Positions 1 through 12,337 of a stretch of 64,000 nt of DNA are shown in pieces. A program made the translations under genes and the position numbers. The notes under the pieces are model-generated. The model searched no databases. It had not been told where the DNA came from and worked only from the letters and a program-made list of their open reading frames with translations. Within the stretch, counting starts at the first letter, position 1. Each line of letters starts with the position of its first letter. The DNA comes from Vanilla planifolia (lineage: Eukaryota; Streptophyta; Magnoliopsida; Asparagales; Orchidaceae), in the NCBI GenBank assembly GCA_023846275.1, contig JAIUJO010000070.1, positions 942,501 through 1,006,500 of the forward strand, given 5' to 3'.

Positions 1-32
1 AATATTTTAAAACTTAAAATAAATGTTTATTT

Positions 33-290
33 GAGTTAACTAAATATGAAGAGCTAATTAACGCTTCTTTCTTCTCCAATAGGCTTCATTTTTAATTATT
101 ACTAAATAAAAATGACAATAACAAAAATAAATAAAAAAATATATTAATTCTAACTAGATTTATATTAAAGCTTAAATGAGAAAAATTAAAGATATGTAAT
201 AAAACCTAATTAAACACATATTATGTCACAAAATGGGCAATTTACTTTTATATTGTAATATAATATAATTAAAAAATTGAAAAAAAACAT
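33..290 (-). repeat. Higher-order repeat segment B, first copy
   Basis: This truncated monomer shares derived changes with 4,070-4,330 and not with the family consensus. Both read GTCACAAAATGGG (225 and 4,263) where the consensus has GTCACATGAGAGG. Both have the CTTCTTTCTT start (64 and 4,098) and an ATTAAAAAATNNAAAA stretch after a lost segment. Offset is 4,034-4,038 bp. It abuts segment A at about 295, whereas the second B copy lies about 1.75 kb from the second A copy. The simplest reading is a deletion of about 1.75 kb at 290-300. Confidence 0.6.
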
Positions 291-1051
291 GATCAATTAT
301 TTTTTCATTTACTAAAAAATATCAATGTATATAAAAATAAATAATAATAATTTATAAATTTAATATTAATTGAAAATTTAATAAACATGAAATAAGATAA
401 AGGGAAATAAAACTATATAACCAAACAATAATGATGTAAAATGTTACAGTAGTGTTGACTTATAGTTTCCTAGTAAGAAAACTAATTCAAAGAAAAAAGT
501 TAGGAAATGAGAACTTATTTTGAAAAATTTCTTTACAATTTACCAGGGAGATTGACTATAACATCCTTGATGAGAAAAATTGGGTATGAATTGAAATACC
601 ATGAAAAGTATTCTAAAACCCTAAATATAATATATTTAAAAAATATAAAAATAATCAATTAATTTCACTAAGGTCTTTCAAAGAATTCCAATGATGATTG
701 TTTCATTTCTATAAAATGTCATTCAAAGTTACGAAGATTTACCAAATCAAGTAATCAAAAAGAATATTATTTTACTTTTAACAAATGTATTGTGATAAAT
801 TGAAATAATGTAGGATGACTAAATCACGGATATGTAAATGTGACATGGGAGGTGATTTAGATTTGTCAAATAGCGCAACCAATTCATAGTGAAAATTTTG
901 AAGAAATGAGATTAAGTTTATGGAAAGTTGGATTCCAAGATAATAAAGATATCGAGCGTAATGCCCCCAACATTTAAATCATGAAAAAACAAAAATGTCC
1001 CATTAAAGGTGCCAAAACTAATGAAACTATTTTTCAGAAATAATAGAATGG

Positions 1052-1094
1052 AACATTTATATGTATATATATATATGCATACGTTAATATATAC
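1052..1094. repeat. Short AT-rich microsatellite
   Basis: Short TA/ATGTATATATATATATG tract inside a monomer. It occupies the same place as the much longer TA tract at 6,863-6,972 in the second higher-order copy, so the tract predates the block duplication and has since expanded in one copy or contracted in the other. Confidence 0.8.
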
Positions 1095-2449
1095 AGTTGG
1101 ATGACGCCTATCAACAAAAGTCCAAAAACCTTTGTTTCTTATAAAATAGAGCTCATTTGGAATTACTATGAAATTTGAAAGGAGATACAAAAAAATAATA
1201 AATTGTGTTTTAACGTCAAAAAAATATTTTTTAAATTTTAAACAATTCTAGTTGAAGCAATCTAATGTGACTAAATCAAAGCATTGTAAAGCTCACAAAA
1301 GAGGAGACTTATATTATATAGTAATTTAAAAAAATTTAAAAATTTGAATGGTTGTGATGAATTGTAAAGAAGCACGCATTCAAACATTTAAGTAGATTGA
1401 GCACAACATTCTTGCAGGTGAAATACTAATAAAATATTTACAAACTTTAAAAAAATATTCATTAATATAAATTTATTTAAATAGAATGAACTTGTATAGA
1501 TAGGTTCAACAAATTTCTTTTATTTCCATCAAATTTAATTTTCAATTACCACAGAGGATAAGCTTAAATAAAAATACATTATAATTTTAATATTAATAAA
1601 ATATATGTTAAAGTTGAAATAAGATAAGTTGAAGTAATATAATATAAATAAATCAAAGAAATGTTGAAATCACTCCAAAAGATATATAGAGAGTCAGAGT
1701 AATATAACCATATGTAAAAAAACAAATATGATGAAATAAGATAAATTGCATAAAATTGTTCCATTATAAGTCATTAAGGAGATTGAGTGTAACAATCTTG
1801 ATCATCAAATCAAGTACGAATTGAAATGTGTCATAAAGAATGCCAATGCTCTAAAATATGCAAAATTTAAAAAACCTAAAATAAAATTTAATATAAAGAT
1901 CAACGATATTTATTTATTCATTGTCAGATCTTATTTAAAGTTCACAACTGACTTTTGAAGCTGTAGATAATAAAATACCTCGTAAAGATTTATAAAATGT
2001 TATAAAATAAAATCTAACTTTATAAAAGTGAATATTTAATTGGATAGTGCTAATCTTTAATTATCTAATGAAGTTCTTTTGTTAGAATTTGATATTATTT
2101 TGAAAACTTTCGATATACAAAAATTAATAGCCATAAATAAAACAAATTATTATTTTAATATCCAACAAATTTAGATTAAATTTGAAGTAAAATAAATTGG
2201 AGATGTATAATATTACCAAAACAAGGACATCTAAACATCTCATGATAACAAAATTAGGGTTAACAAGTAATGTAAAAAAATCAATGTCAAAACAACTTTA
2301 TGAAATGAGATAAATTTTATGAGAAAGTTGAAATCCAAGATTCTAAGCACATCAACAATAACATTGTCAATCTTCAAATAATTTACGATAGAAAATATCA
2401 CATAAAACTTGTTAATTTCAAAAAAAATAAAAATATTTAAAAAGATAAA

Positions 2450-2524
<75 letters not shown>

Positions 2525-2542
2525 TATATTTATATATATTAT
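2450..2542. repeat. Compound (CA)n(TA)n microsatellite
   Basis: An interrupted CA run at 2,450-2,494 (one CAAACA break near 2,466) passes directly into a TA run to about 2,521 and an imperfect ATTATATATT tail. It sits inside a satellite monomer. Translated on the minus strand it gives CVCVCVC, a low-complexity artefact. The equivalent place in the second higher-order copy (about 8,360) has no CA run. Confidence 0.95.
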
Positions 2543-4069
2543 AAAAGTAAAAAAAACAAAACATTAAATTAATATTTTACTGTTAAGTTTCATATGTTAA
2601 TGTTCAAATAAGATAAATTAATGGAATACAACATATGCAAATTGTAGCATTGTTAAGTCACATGAGTTGAGCACTCAAGTTTCATATTAATATGAACAAA
2701 TTTAAGTCAAACATTTGCGAAACTTTTATAAATTATATAAGAATATTGCATTCCAACGTACTAAAGAGATTGATTATACTTTCCTTAATCATTAAATAAC
2801 GTATTAATCAAAATATCATATAAAATATTTGATAACTTTGGAAAATAAATTTTAAAATAATAAAAAAATGAATGTTAATTTGGATAGAGCTCAACAAGAT
2901 ATGTCTAACAATATTTCTATTTATGATTAGACCATGTTTCGAATAATTATAATTTACAAAATTGATGAAAGGTAATATAACCAACTCAAAGATAGGTAAA
3001 ACCACAAGAGAGAAGAATTCGAGTTTCTTGATAAATAACAAAATTAAAATACAAAAGTAAATAGAACATTCAACAAATAATACTTTTTAAAACTAATTAA
3101 ATATATGTTATAATGTAAATTAAATAAATTAAACAATATCATATAAAAAAGTCAAAGTGATATTATTGTCACATGAGAGGAAATTTACAATTAATCATAA
3201 ATATAACAAAAGAAGAGTAAAAAAATTTCAAAAAAGGAGATAAAATATACTAGAATATTGCATTTAGTTATACTAAGTAGATCAAGCATAGCATCATCAA
3301 TTATAAAATTTGGTATAAGTATAAATTCTTCATTAAACATACCAAAACATAAGAACATACAATATTTAAAAATGTAAAAGTTTAATATTAAATTTGAAAG
3401 AGATTGTCGACATGAGATGAAATGAAGCTTTACTATTTAAATAAATCAAATTTATCTAAACTTCACATGGAAGGAGATTTAGTATCTCGACGTAACAAAA
3501 CAAAAGCAATGCAAAAAAATGGAAGTCAATATGGTAAATTATATTAGAATGCTACATGCCAAGTACTAAGATGAATGAGTGTAGCATGCTCAATCATTAG
3601 AAATGATAAAAATAAAATATTCAGTGTGAAACTTTGTAAACTTTTAGAAGCTAAAAGTATTAAAACATAACAAAAAATATATTTAATTGAATAGAGTTTA
3701 TAAATGTGAGTCCAATGATAATTATTTCATTTTGAATGGGCGTCATTTTGAATTAGTATAAATTATGAAACTAAAGAACCATAAATATTAAATTTTAATT
3801 TTAAGCTAAAGAGGAAATCTAAATAATTAAATTGAAGTAAAGGTCATAGGAGTAGGTAAATAGAGTTTCATTGAGACATAACCAATTCAATGTGAAAAAA
3901 TAGAAGAAATGAGATAAATTACATAAAAAAGTAGCATTCTAAGATACTATTGTGATTAACCATAATATCTTTAATCAGCAAATAAGGTATGAATCAAATT
4001 GTCTCATAAAATAGCTAAAACACAAGAAAATTTAATATTTAATAACTTAAAAAATGAATATTTTTTGTG

Positions 4070-4330
4070 AGAGCTAAACATGAGGAGATAATCGATCCTT
4101 CTTTCTTTTCCATCAAATCTCATTTAGAATTATTTATAACTAAAAAGATGACAAGTGTAAGGTAATAAAAAATTATTATTTTAATATTAATTAGATATAC
4201 ATTAGAGCTAAAATGAGATAAATTAATACAATGTGAAAATATATGATAAAATGCCTATGGAGGTCACAAAATGGGAGATTTAGTGTTATTTAGTAAAATT
4301 AAAAAATAAAAATAATAATTAAAAATGAGA
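4070..4330 (-). repeat. Higher-order repeat segment B, second copy
   Basis: Partner of 33-290, with matched landmarks at 4,098 (CTTCTTTCTT) and 4,263 (GTCACAAAATGGG). It is followed by about 1.75 kb of satellite before segment A recurs at 6,090, compared with about 10 bp in the first copy. The order B then A is kept in both copies, which supports a composite unit of about 5.8-5.9 kb with an internal deletion in the first copy. Confidence 0.6.
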
Positions 4331-6089
4331 TAAATTATGTTCAAAATATGCATTACAAGGTACTAATAAGATTGAGCATAAAATTTGTAAAACTCAAGTC
4401 ACATATGAATTGAAATGATTCGTAAAGCATGTAAAAACCCTAAAAAACTGAAAAGTTTAAAAATATAAAAAATACTTAATTGGATGGTTCTTGTTGCGAT
4501 GAGCTAAAAAATTGTTTAATTCATCTCCATCATACCGCTTTTTTAATTCTTCTGAATTAATAAAATTAAAAAGTGATGTAAAATTGAAACTTGAAAAGAT
4601 TTATAGAAACATTGTAAATAACCAAATTAAAGCTAAAAAGTTGAAGAATTAAGGCAAATTGTATAGGAAAATTACATTCAAAGGAACCAAGGAAATTTTT
4701 ATCACATTCTTGATTATCAAATTATGTATGAATCAAAACATTTCGCTTTGTATGCCAAAACAAAAAAGCAAAATATTTAAAAATATAACATTGAATAATA
4801 AAGTAATATATCTTGTTGTGATGTGTCCAATGAATTTTGTTTCTTCCCCCATCAAGCTTTGGTTGGAATTAATGTGAATTATAAAATCTAATTAAAAAAA
4901 ACAATAAATTATTTTCTTAACATTAAATAAATTCTTATCAAAGTAGAGATTACATAAATTCAGACAATGCAATACAATAAATCAAAGTAATGCATGGCTC
5001 ACAAGATACGAGATCTAGAGTTACGTGTAACATTACCAAATTAAATGGAAAAAGTTGAAGAATTGAGATAAATTGTATGAGCAATTTCATTCCGAGATAC
5101 TGAGTTAATATGTAACATCATTGATCGTCAAAATAGTTATGAATGAAAATGCCATAATGATAAGAAAAACTTTCAAAATAAAAATATTTAAAATAACAAA
5201 AAATATTTATTCTTATAGAGCTCATTGAGATGAGTATAACGATGTTTTGTGCCTCAATCAAACCTTGTTCTTAGTTTCTATGAATTACCAAAGTAAAAGT
5301 GCATAAATAATAATAATTTATTATTTCATTATGTCGTAAATATATTAAGCACAAATGAGATAAATTTAATTAATATCATGAAACAAAATTAATGAGATTC
5401 AAAAGTCAAATGAGATGATAATTAGAGTTTCATAGTAATAAAATAAGATAAGTACAAAAAAATTGATGAACTAAGAAACATTATGATGGAAAGTTCATTT
5501 TCATGATACATAAAAGATCATCTGTAACATCCTTGTTCATTAAATTTGTTACAAATGAAAATATCTAGTAAGCAAACCAATATCCTAGAAAACAGATTTA
5601 AGAAAATAAAAATAAATATTTAATTAATAGATCTCTTTTAGGGGAGTCCAATAATGTTGACACAATCATACATCATTTGAAATTATTGTTATTTACTAAA
5701 ATAAGAAAACATAAATAATATTAAATAATTATTTTAAACATAAAATACATATTAATGCTAAAATGAAATAAATTGAAATAATACAATAGTACAAAATGGT
5801 GCTGATGTTACAGTATCATGATAAACTTTAAGAGTTGCATAACATAAAAAAATCAATTAAAAGAATTTAAGAAATTGGATAAATTATATACTAAAGTTTT
5901 ATTATATGATACTAAGAAGATTGAGTGATAATCATCAAACATTGAGCAGCATACAAATAAAAATGACTCATGAAGTGTGCTAAAATCTAGGAAAATGAAA
6001 TATTAAACAACATAAAAAATAAATCCTTAATTAGACTGAGCTCATCAAGAAGTGACCAATGACATTTGTTTTTTTGGAATAATCCTTCT

Positions 6090-6866
6090 TTGGAATTACA
6101 ACAAAATGTCAAAGTATATAAACATATATAATAATAATTTATAAATTTAATTTTAATTAAAAATATAATAAGTTTGAAATCAGATAAATGGAAGTGATGC
6201 AATATAACCAATTGAAAATGATGTGAACTTCAAATGCGAGGAGAATTATAGTTTCATAGTAACATAACTAAATCAAACAAAAATAATAAAAGAAATGAGA
6301 TAACTTACATCAGAAAGTTTCTTTCGAAGTTACATAAGAGATCGAGTCTAACATCCTTGATGGTCATATTATGTATAATTGAAATATCAAATAAAACATG
6401 CTAAAAAAATAAAATAAAATACTTAAAATATAAAAATAATCATTTAATTTAATTGACGTTTTTGAGATAATTCTAATCAAGGTTATATCATTCTATTTCA
6501 CGTCATTCAAAATTACAAAGATTTACCAAATCAAGTAAATAAAAAATATAAAAATAATTATTTTAATTTTGATTAATTTATATTCAACTAAGATGTGATA
6601 AATTTAAGTAATGTAATATGATCAAATAAAAGAAATGTAAATGCCATATGGGAGGTCATTTAGAATTATAAAATAGTACAACAAAATCATAGTAAAACAT
6701 TTGAAAAAATGTAATGAATTTTATGGAATGTTGGATTCCAAGTTATATAATAAAAAGATCGAGTGTAACATTCTCAACTGTGAAATAATAATGGAATGGA
6801 GTTGCCTTACAAAAGGTACAAAAACACAATAAATTGTTTCTTAAAAAATAATAGAATTGAATTAAT

Positions 6867-6936
<70 letters not shown>

Positions 6937-8910
6937 TTGCATATATATAAATAAATATATATAATTGTATATAGCTTACCAAGACATATCGAACAGTATT
7001 TACTTCATATCAAATATATCTCATTTGGAATTAGTACAAAGATTCAAAGAAAATATATTTAAATAATAATTATTTTTTAACACATTAAACAATAATATGT
7101 TATCTTCTAAAAAAGAAAAATTGAAGCAATATAATATGACTAAATCAAAGTTGTTTGAAGCTCACAATATAGGAGATTTCAATTACATAGTAATATAAAA
7201 ATAGCAAACTAAAAAATTTGAATGTTTGAGATAAATTGTAAGGATGCATGCATTCGAGGGTTCTAAGTACACTGTGCAAAATATTCTCTGGGGTCGAATG
7301 GCATGCAAATAAAAATATCTAATGAAATATGTCAAAACATTAAAAATAAATTATGCAAAAATTTAAAATCATTTATTAGAAGGAGCTCATTGAGACGAGT
7401 TCAACATGCTTGTTTCATTTCCTTCAAATTTAATTTTGAATATTATGAATTTCTAGAGAAAATAATGGTAAAAAATAAACTATTTCGTTTTTAATATCAA
7501 CAAAAAATATGTCAAAGTTGAAATGAGATAAGTTTAAGTAATATAATATAAGTAAATCAAATCAATGTCAAAATCACTCTTAAAGAGATATAGAGAGTCT
7601 TAGTTTAATAACCAGATGTAAGAAAAATGATGAAATGAGATAAATTGTAGGCAATAATTGCATTAAAAGATATTAAGGAGATCGAGTGTAACAAATTTGA
7701 ATTTCAAATCAAGTACAAATTTAAATGTGTCATGAAGATTGCCAAGGCTCTAGAATATGAAAAATTTATACAATCAATATTTTATTTATAGAGATGATGA
7801 TGGCAACCTCAATAGTTTGTTTACTCTTTATCCAACCACATGCAAAATTAAGAAATTACTTTGATTATTGTAGTTAATAAAATATCTTATGAAAAGATAT
7901 CAAATTATAGAAAACAAAAAACTAAAAATGTAGAAGTGAATATTTAATTGGATAGTGCATGTATAGAATAATCTAATAAACTTTGTTTTTTCAAGATTAG
8001 ATATTATTTTGAATACTTCTTATATACTAAAATAAATAACAGTAAATAATAATAAATTATAATTTAAAATCTAATAAATTTATATTAAAGTTGAAATAAG
8101 ATAAATTGAAGTAGTATAATATATCAAAATAAAAACAATCTGGAGATCACTTGAGAGGAGAATTACAATTAATAATTAACATAAGAAAACCAATGCAAAA
8201 AACATTTTAAGAAAGAAGATGAATTATATGAGAAAGTAAAATTCCAAGATATTAAGAAGATCAAATTTAACATTCTCAATCATCAAATAATTTATGAATA
8301 AAAATATCACATAAAACGAGTTAATAACATAAAAAATAAAATAATTAAAAAATAATAATAACTAATATATCTACAATAAAAGTAAAAAAATGAAACATAA
8401 TAAAGTACTTTTTTTAACGATAAATTATCGTATACTAACATTAATATAAGATAAATTAAAAAAATATAACAAAATAATATCATAGCAATGTAAAGTCACA
8501 TAAGATGATTGTGTTCTTTCCATCATAAGATACCCATATAAAATTGAAACATTTGATAAACTTTTCTAAATTATAGAAGAAAGTGTATTCCAATACACAA
8601 AGGAGATTGACTATATGTTCCTTCGTCATCAAATATTGTACAAATTCAAATATTATGTAAAAAGAAGTAATAACTCAATATAATAAAATTTTTGAAAAAA
8701 AATGTAAAAATGATTATTTAGTGGGATATAGCTCATTAAGATGAGTCTAATTATATTTTTTTTTGGTAATGATTAGGACTCATTTGGAAAGACTATAAAT
8801 TACAAATTGATAAGATATATTAAACCAGCTCAAAGAGATGTAGAGGCCACACAAGAAGAGAATAAGAGCTTCATAAAATATAACCAAATCAATGAGGAAA
8901 AGTTCAATAA
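6090..8910 (-). repeat. Higher-order repeat segment A, second copy
   Basis: Partner of 300-3,060, about 5.8-5.9 kb downstream. The two copies have diverged by many substitutions and small indels, but monomer order, truncation points and the microsatellite position agree. The match is clear up to the block with CCAGCTCAAAGAG (8,825) and AGAAGAGAATAAG, then fades; the first copy appears to have lost sequence after 3,060. Confidence 0.8.
6863..6972. repeat. Long (TA)n microsatellite
   Basis: About 110 bp of nearly pure TA with a few interruptions (TAAATA near 6,878, GTATAT near 6,921, TTTGCATAT near 6,937). It lies inside a satellite monomer and corresponds to the short tract near 1,070. The minus-strand open frame across it (poly-IYIY) is low complexity and not a gene. 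Confidence 0.95.
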
Positions 8911-9646
8911 TTCAGATATATTATAAAAGAAGGTTGAATTCAAAGATACTATGGAGATCGAGTGTATTATACTTGACCATCATATTAGCAATGCATGAAA
9001 ATTTCTTGTAAAGAATATCAAAACTATAGAAAGTAAAAACTTTAAAATATAAAAATAAATATTTAATTAGATAGAGCTCATATGTATGAGTTCAATGATG
9101 CTTGTCTTTTGCTCATCAGACTTTGTTTGAATTTTATCAAATTTTCAGGACAAAATAGCATAAATAATAAAATTATTTTTAAAACTATTGAAAATATATA
9201 TTAAATATTAAATGAGTAACATTGAAAGCATTATAATTTATCCAGATCAAAGTCATGCAAAGGTCATATAAGAAAAGATTTAAAGTTGCATAATAATATA
9301 AGTAAAACAAAAGAAGACAAGTAATAGTCAAATAAGATGAGATTTAGGGTTATATAGTAATAAAAATTTAAATTTAAAATTTTAAAGAATTGACATAAAT
9401 TTTATTGGAAAATTTTCAAATGCACAATTGGAGCACAAAAATTTAAGATAACTAAGTTCTTTAACATAGCATGCATGCATATTATCTTTGAGTTTTAAAA
9501 CATCATTGGAATTTTCCAAATTACTTAAAAGAATGTATAGAAATTCTCCAATTATTTCTTAATTACCTAGATAATCATTTAATTCTTTTAATTTTTATAA
9601 TTTTTACAATTTTTACTTAAATTTTCAATGTTTTTTCAAACATAAA

Positions 9647-10330
9647 TTAATTTTTCAACAATATTTCCTTAAGTAATTTGCCTCCTCCCTTGACGTCATC
9701 CAAAGTAGTCCTTCCTTTTATCTTCCTCTTAACATGTACTGGTCTCCTTTCAATCATTTCGAATTATTTTTAGTTCCTTCTTTTTCTTTCTCTTATTCTT
9801 TTTATTTTCAACTCTTTCATGTATGATAGACACGTTGGTCTGATATTTTTTTTGTTTGTCACATTGATGACAAATAATCTCCCCTCTTTTTAATACTCTC
9901 ATATTGGAGCTTTGATTTCTATTTTTACTAGCTATAAAGCATCATTGCATGTAATATATTTGGATAATTCATTTCACATTCTTTATTTGTTGCATGCAAA
10001 CATGGAACATTAGAAATATAAGTGTGAACTTTATTAGTCAAAGAAATATTTTCCTCTTTATGTGTGTCACCTTGTTCATATCATTCAACATTTCTTGATT
10101 CAAATTTTGTACAAAAGTTATTAAGATCATCATACATGTTAATTATTTTTTTATGTTCAATAAAAAATGTACTAAAAGAATTAGAAGTATTGATATAAGT
10201 TTACTTCAATGATTCATCTCTAAATTTAGTTTCTTCATATTCCTTTCTTTCTTTTTATGGTTCATCTCCTTCTTATCATCGTTATTATCTTGAGATTCAT
10301 TATCATCACACAACTTATTTATTCCTTACA
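9647..10330 (-). pseudogene. Decayed gene fragment, CHQC zinc-finger-like and lysine-rich (unrecognised)
   Basis: Three minus-strand pieces in different frames look more like coding remnants than the surrounding DNA. About 10,240-10,330 reads as an acidic/basic run (CDDNESQDNNDDKKEM). A short frame across 9,858-9,872 gives RGEIICHQCDKQKKYQ followed by a Lys-rich tail. At 9,647-9,757 a 36-codon frame opens with MIERRPVHVKRKIKG and continues with a GGGK motif to a TAA. CHQC after a charged stretch is seen in plant 4CXXC-type zinc-finger and JmjC-type proteins, but the second half of such a domain is not visible. Stops and frame changes between the pieces mean it is not an intact gene. The family suggestion is weak inference. 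Confidence 0.25.
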
Positions 10331-11110
10331 TCATCTAAACATAGCAACAACACTCTCACACCACTTTTTTGTGTTAAATGACAAAATAAATAATTTAATC
10401 CCTCAACATTTAATTAAATTAATATTCTTGATATAGTACATCTATCTCTAGGAATATCAAATAAAAAAATAATGATACTCTACAAAACAGAATCAATGTT
10501 TTGAATAAACTTTTAAAAGCCTTCTTTGAATAAAAAAGTCTTTACACTTAAATAATGGAGAATGATCAATGAAAATAATTCATATAAGGAAGTTTGAAAA
10601 ATATCAACATGAGTGAAGTCATCTTTAAACACTTAAATGAAATAATTACAACAACAAAATAAAGTGTTATGATACTAAAGTAAAATGACAAAATTGTAAC
10701 TAATATTAAAAAAAGTATGAATAGTATGTAATTATAATTAATTTGCACACATAAATAAAGGATCTCCCTTATGATTTTACTAACTAGTTGAAGCAAAAAT
10801 GAGTATGCAAATCATATAAGAGGAAGTGAATTGTAGATTTAAAATATTTTTGCTAATTTCATGATTGTATTTTTTCAAAAATTCTCTATAAATGTAATTT
10901 TATGTTTGTAAAAAACTACGAATTATAAATATATTAATTTACAATTTTTTATTTTTGATAAAAATGAAAACAAAAGTTGAAATGGTACACTAAAAGTTTT
11001 AAGTATTTAGTTAAAAATATAATCTAAATTGATCATTGCCTAAGGTTAGGAAAAATGTTAATAAAAGTGTAACAATTTATGGTTTTTCTAATATTTCATC
11101 TCCAACCTGC

Positions 11111-11251
11111 TTAAGATTTTTCCTTATAGCTCACTTCTAAACCACTCACTTTAGCAGGTTCAGCAACTAAGGCGTCTATGACCTCAACCACAACTCCATT
11201 GTTTTGACGTCCAACAAAATCTCTCCTTTCGAAAATGTCGAGATGCTTCAC
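11111..11251 (-). pseudogene. Exon-like fragment with splice acceptor, 46 codons to a stop
   Basis: On the minus strand, a pyrimidine-rich stretch ending CCACAAG at 11,252 looks like a 3' splice acceptor. It is followed by an open frame from 11,251 to a TAA at 11,111-11,113. The peptide begins VKHLDIFERRDFVGRQNN and ends SGLEVSYKEKS. Its mixed charged and small residues and GC-containing codons differ from the Phe/Ile/Leu/Tyr-rich translations of the satellite. It would be the last exon of a gene, reading phase 0 after the acceptor. I do not recognise the protein. No upstream exon was found in this unique segment, so it is probably a relic or captured fragment. Confidence 0.4.
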
Positions 11252-12337
11252 CTTGTGGAAAAAAAATATAGCAAGAAATTAAATTTTCCTATACTTCTTC
11301 ATGAATATAGAAAAGCTCAAAGAGTTAAAAATTATTAAGTGAATTAAGAAAATGAAGGCTTTGAGTAATTGAGCTTTACTGGAATTACTTGAAGTTTCTA
11401 GTAATTGTAACAACTAGGTGCTGCTAAGAGAAACTTACACAAGCAAAATGTGATATAGCTTAACTTTAAGATGATAAGATCTTTGTCATATTTATTTATT
11501 CTTGTATTCACATTGGTTTGTTATTTTTAGGAATCTTTTCGTCATAGCCATTAGAAAGTCAAGCAAAAGTTGTTGGAAAAGCTACTACCAAACTGCCTAC
11601 AATGTTCTTTCAAAAAGGCTTAAAAATTATTCTAAGATGATTGTGTGTAACTTCTTTAATGACTTGCTAATTAGCCATTAGAAATCATCTAATAGAGTAA
11701 TTAGATCATAATAAAAAAGATAAACACCATCACATCAAAGCCTTAAAAGTAAAAAAAAATATAAATTACTAGAGTACAATAGATTAAATTTGGGCCATTA
11801 ATTCACATGAGATAAAATCAAGATCTTTCAATTAATCAATTGTAAGGGAATATTAGATCTTTGTCATAGTATTCAATTGGAAGGATCCTTACTGTCAGAT
11901 CAAGAATAGACCAAAAAAGTACGATCAATCATGATCGTTAGATTGGGCTCACTAAGTAGATGGTTAGATGGACCAAGATTATTACCTAAAAAGTTGGATG
12001 TCATCTCTACCATTTGAATACAAAAATGAAAAATTTTGTATTGTTGAGATGCTCCATCTTTGGAAGAAATAGGCACTAAAATATTTGTACAACATGATCC
12101 AATTACTAAAGTATCTTCATATTATAAGAATCCCATTGTGCATGTAAAAAGAGCTAATACATGTAGTAGGCTCCCCTTATGTGTGCTTGTGAATTCATTT
12201 GCAATGTTGATTGTATACTTACAACTATAGAGTATGGTTATGGGTCCAACCTAACCCAATTATATATTTAACTCTATCTTAACCTAGTTTTATTCTTTTA
12301 CTTATCCCAATAATGTTTAGGTTCCATAATAGCCAAG

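Larger units (their letters stand above)
300..3060 (-). repeat. Higher-order repeat segment A, first copy
   Basis: Several consecutive monomers and fragments here match, in the same order, those at 6,090-8,910. Paired landmarks: TAACATCCTTGA at 559 and 6,349 (offset 5,790); ACCAAATCAAGTAA at 741 and 6,525 (5,784); TGGATAGTGC at 2,041 and 7,949 (5,908); CCAACTCAAAG and CCAGCTCAAAG at 2,981 and 8,825 (5,844). Both copies have an AT microsatellite at the same place (near 1,070 and 6,900), the same truncated monomer just before the TGGATAGTGC landmark, and the same loss of the central monomer segment near 2,970 and 8,815. Shared indels mean the block was copied as a unit. Confidence 0.8.
1..9415 (-). 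repeat. Satellite array, minus orientation (array 1)
   Basis: Continuous run of degenerate monomers of the window's ~420-bp satellite, here the reverse complement of the copies at 12.3-26.7 kb. Recurring landmarks on the + strand are GAGATAAATT, a core reading GTGTAACATCCTTGATCATC, then TTAATTGGATAGAGCTCATT and GGAATTACTATGAATTACC. Equivalent landmarks near 671, 1,098 and 1,481 are spaced 427 and 383 bp apart; other units are truncated. The array runs off the left edge of the window. Its right end is near 9,412, where the match to the 'GAAATGAGATAAATTGTAT' part of the monomer fades into unique DNA. The short open frames in it are satellite by-products, not genes. Confidence 0.9.

Noticed and set aside
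604..620. AAAACCCTAAATAT resembling the plant telomere repeat (also near 4,436)
   Set aside because: These are single occurrences arising by substitution in the monomer's AAAACCTTAGAAAA box. There is no tandem CCCTAAA run.
2240..2491. 83-codon minus-strand frame starting MCVCVCVC
   Set aside because: It is the translation of the (CA)n tract followed by satellite core.
6743..6982. 79-codon minus-strand frame rich in IYIYIY
   Set aside because: It is the translation of a (TA)n microsatellite.
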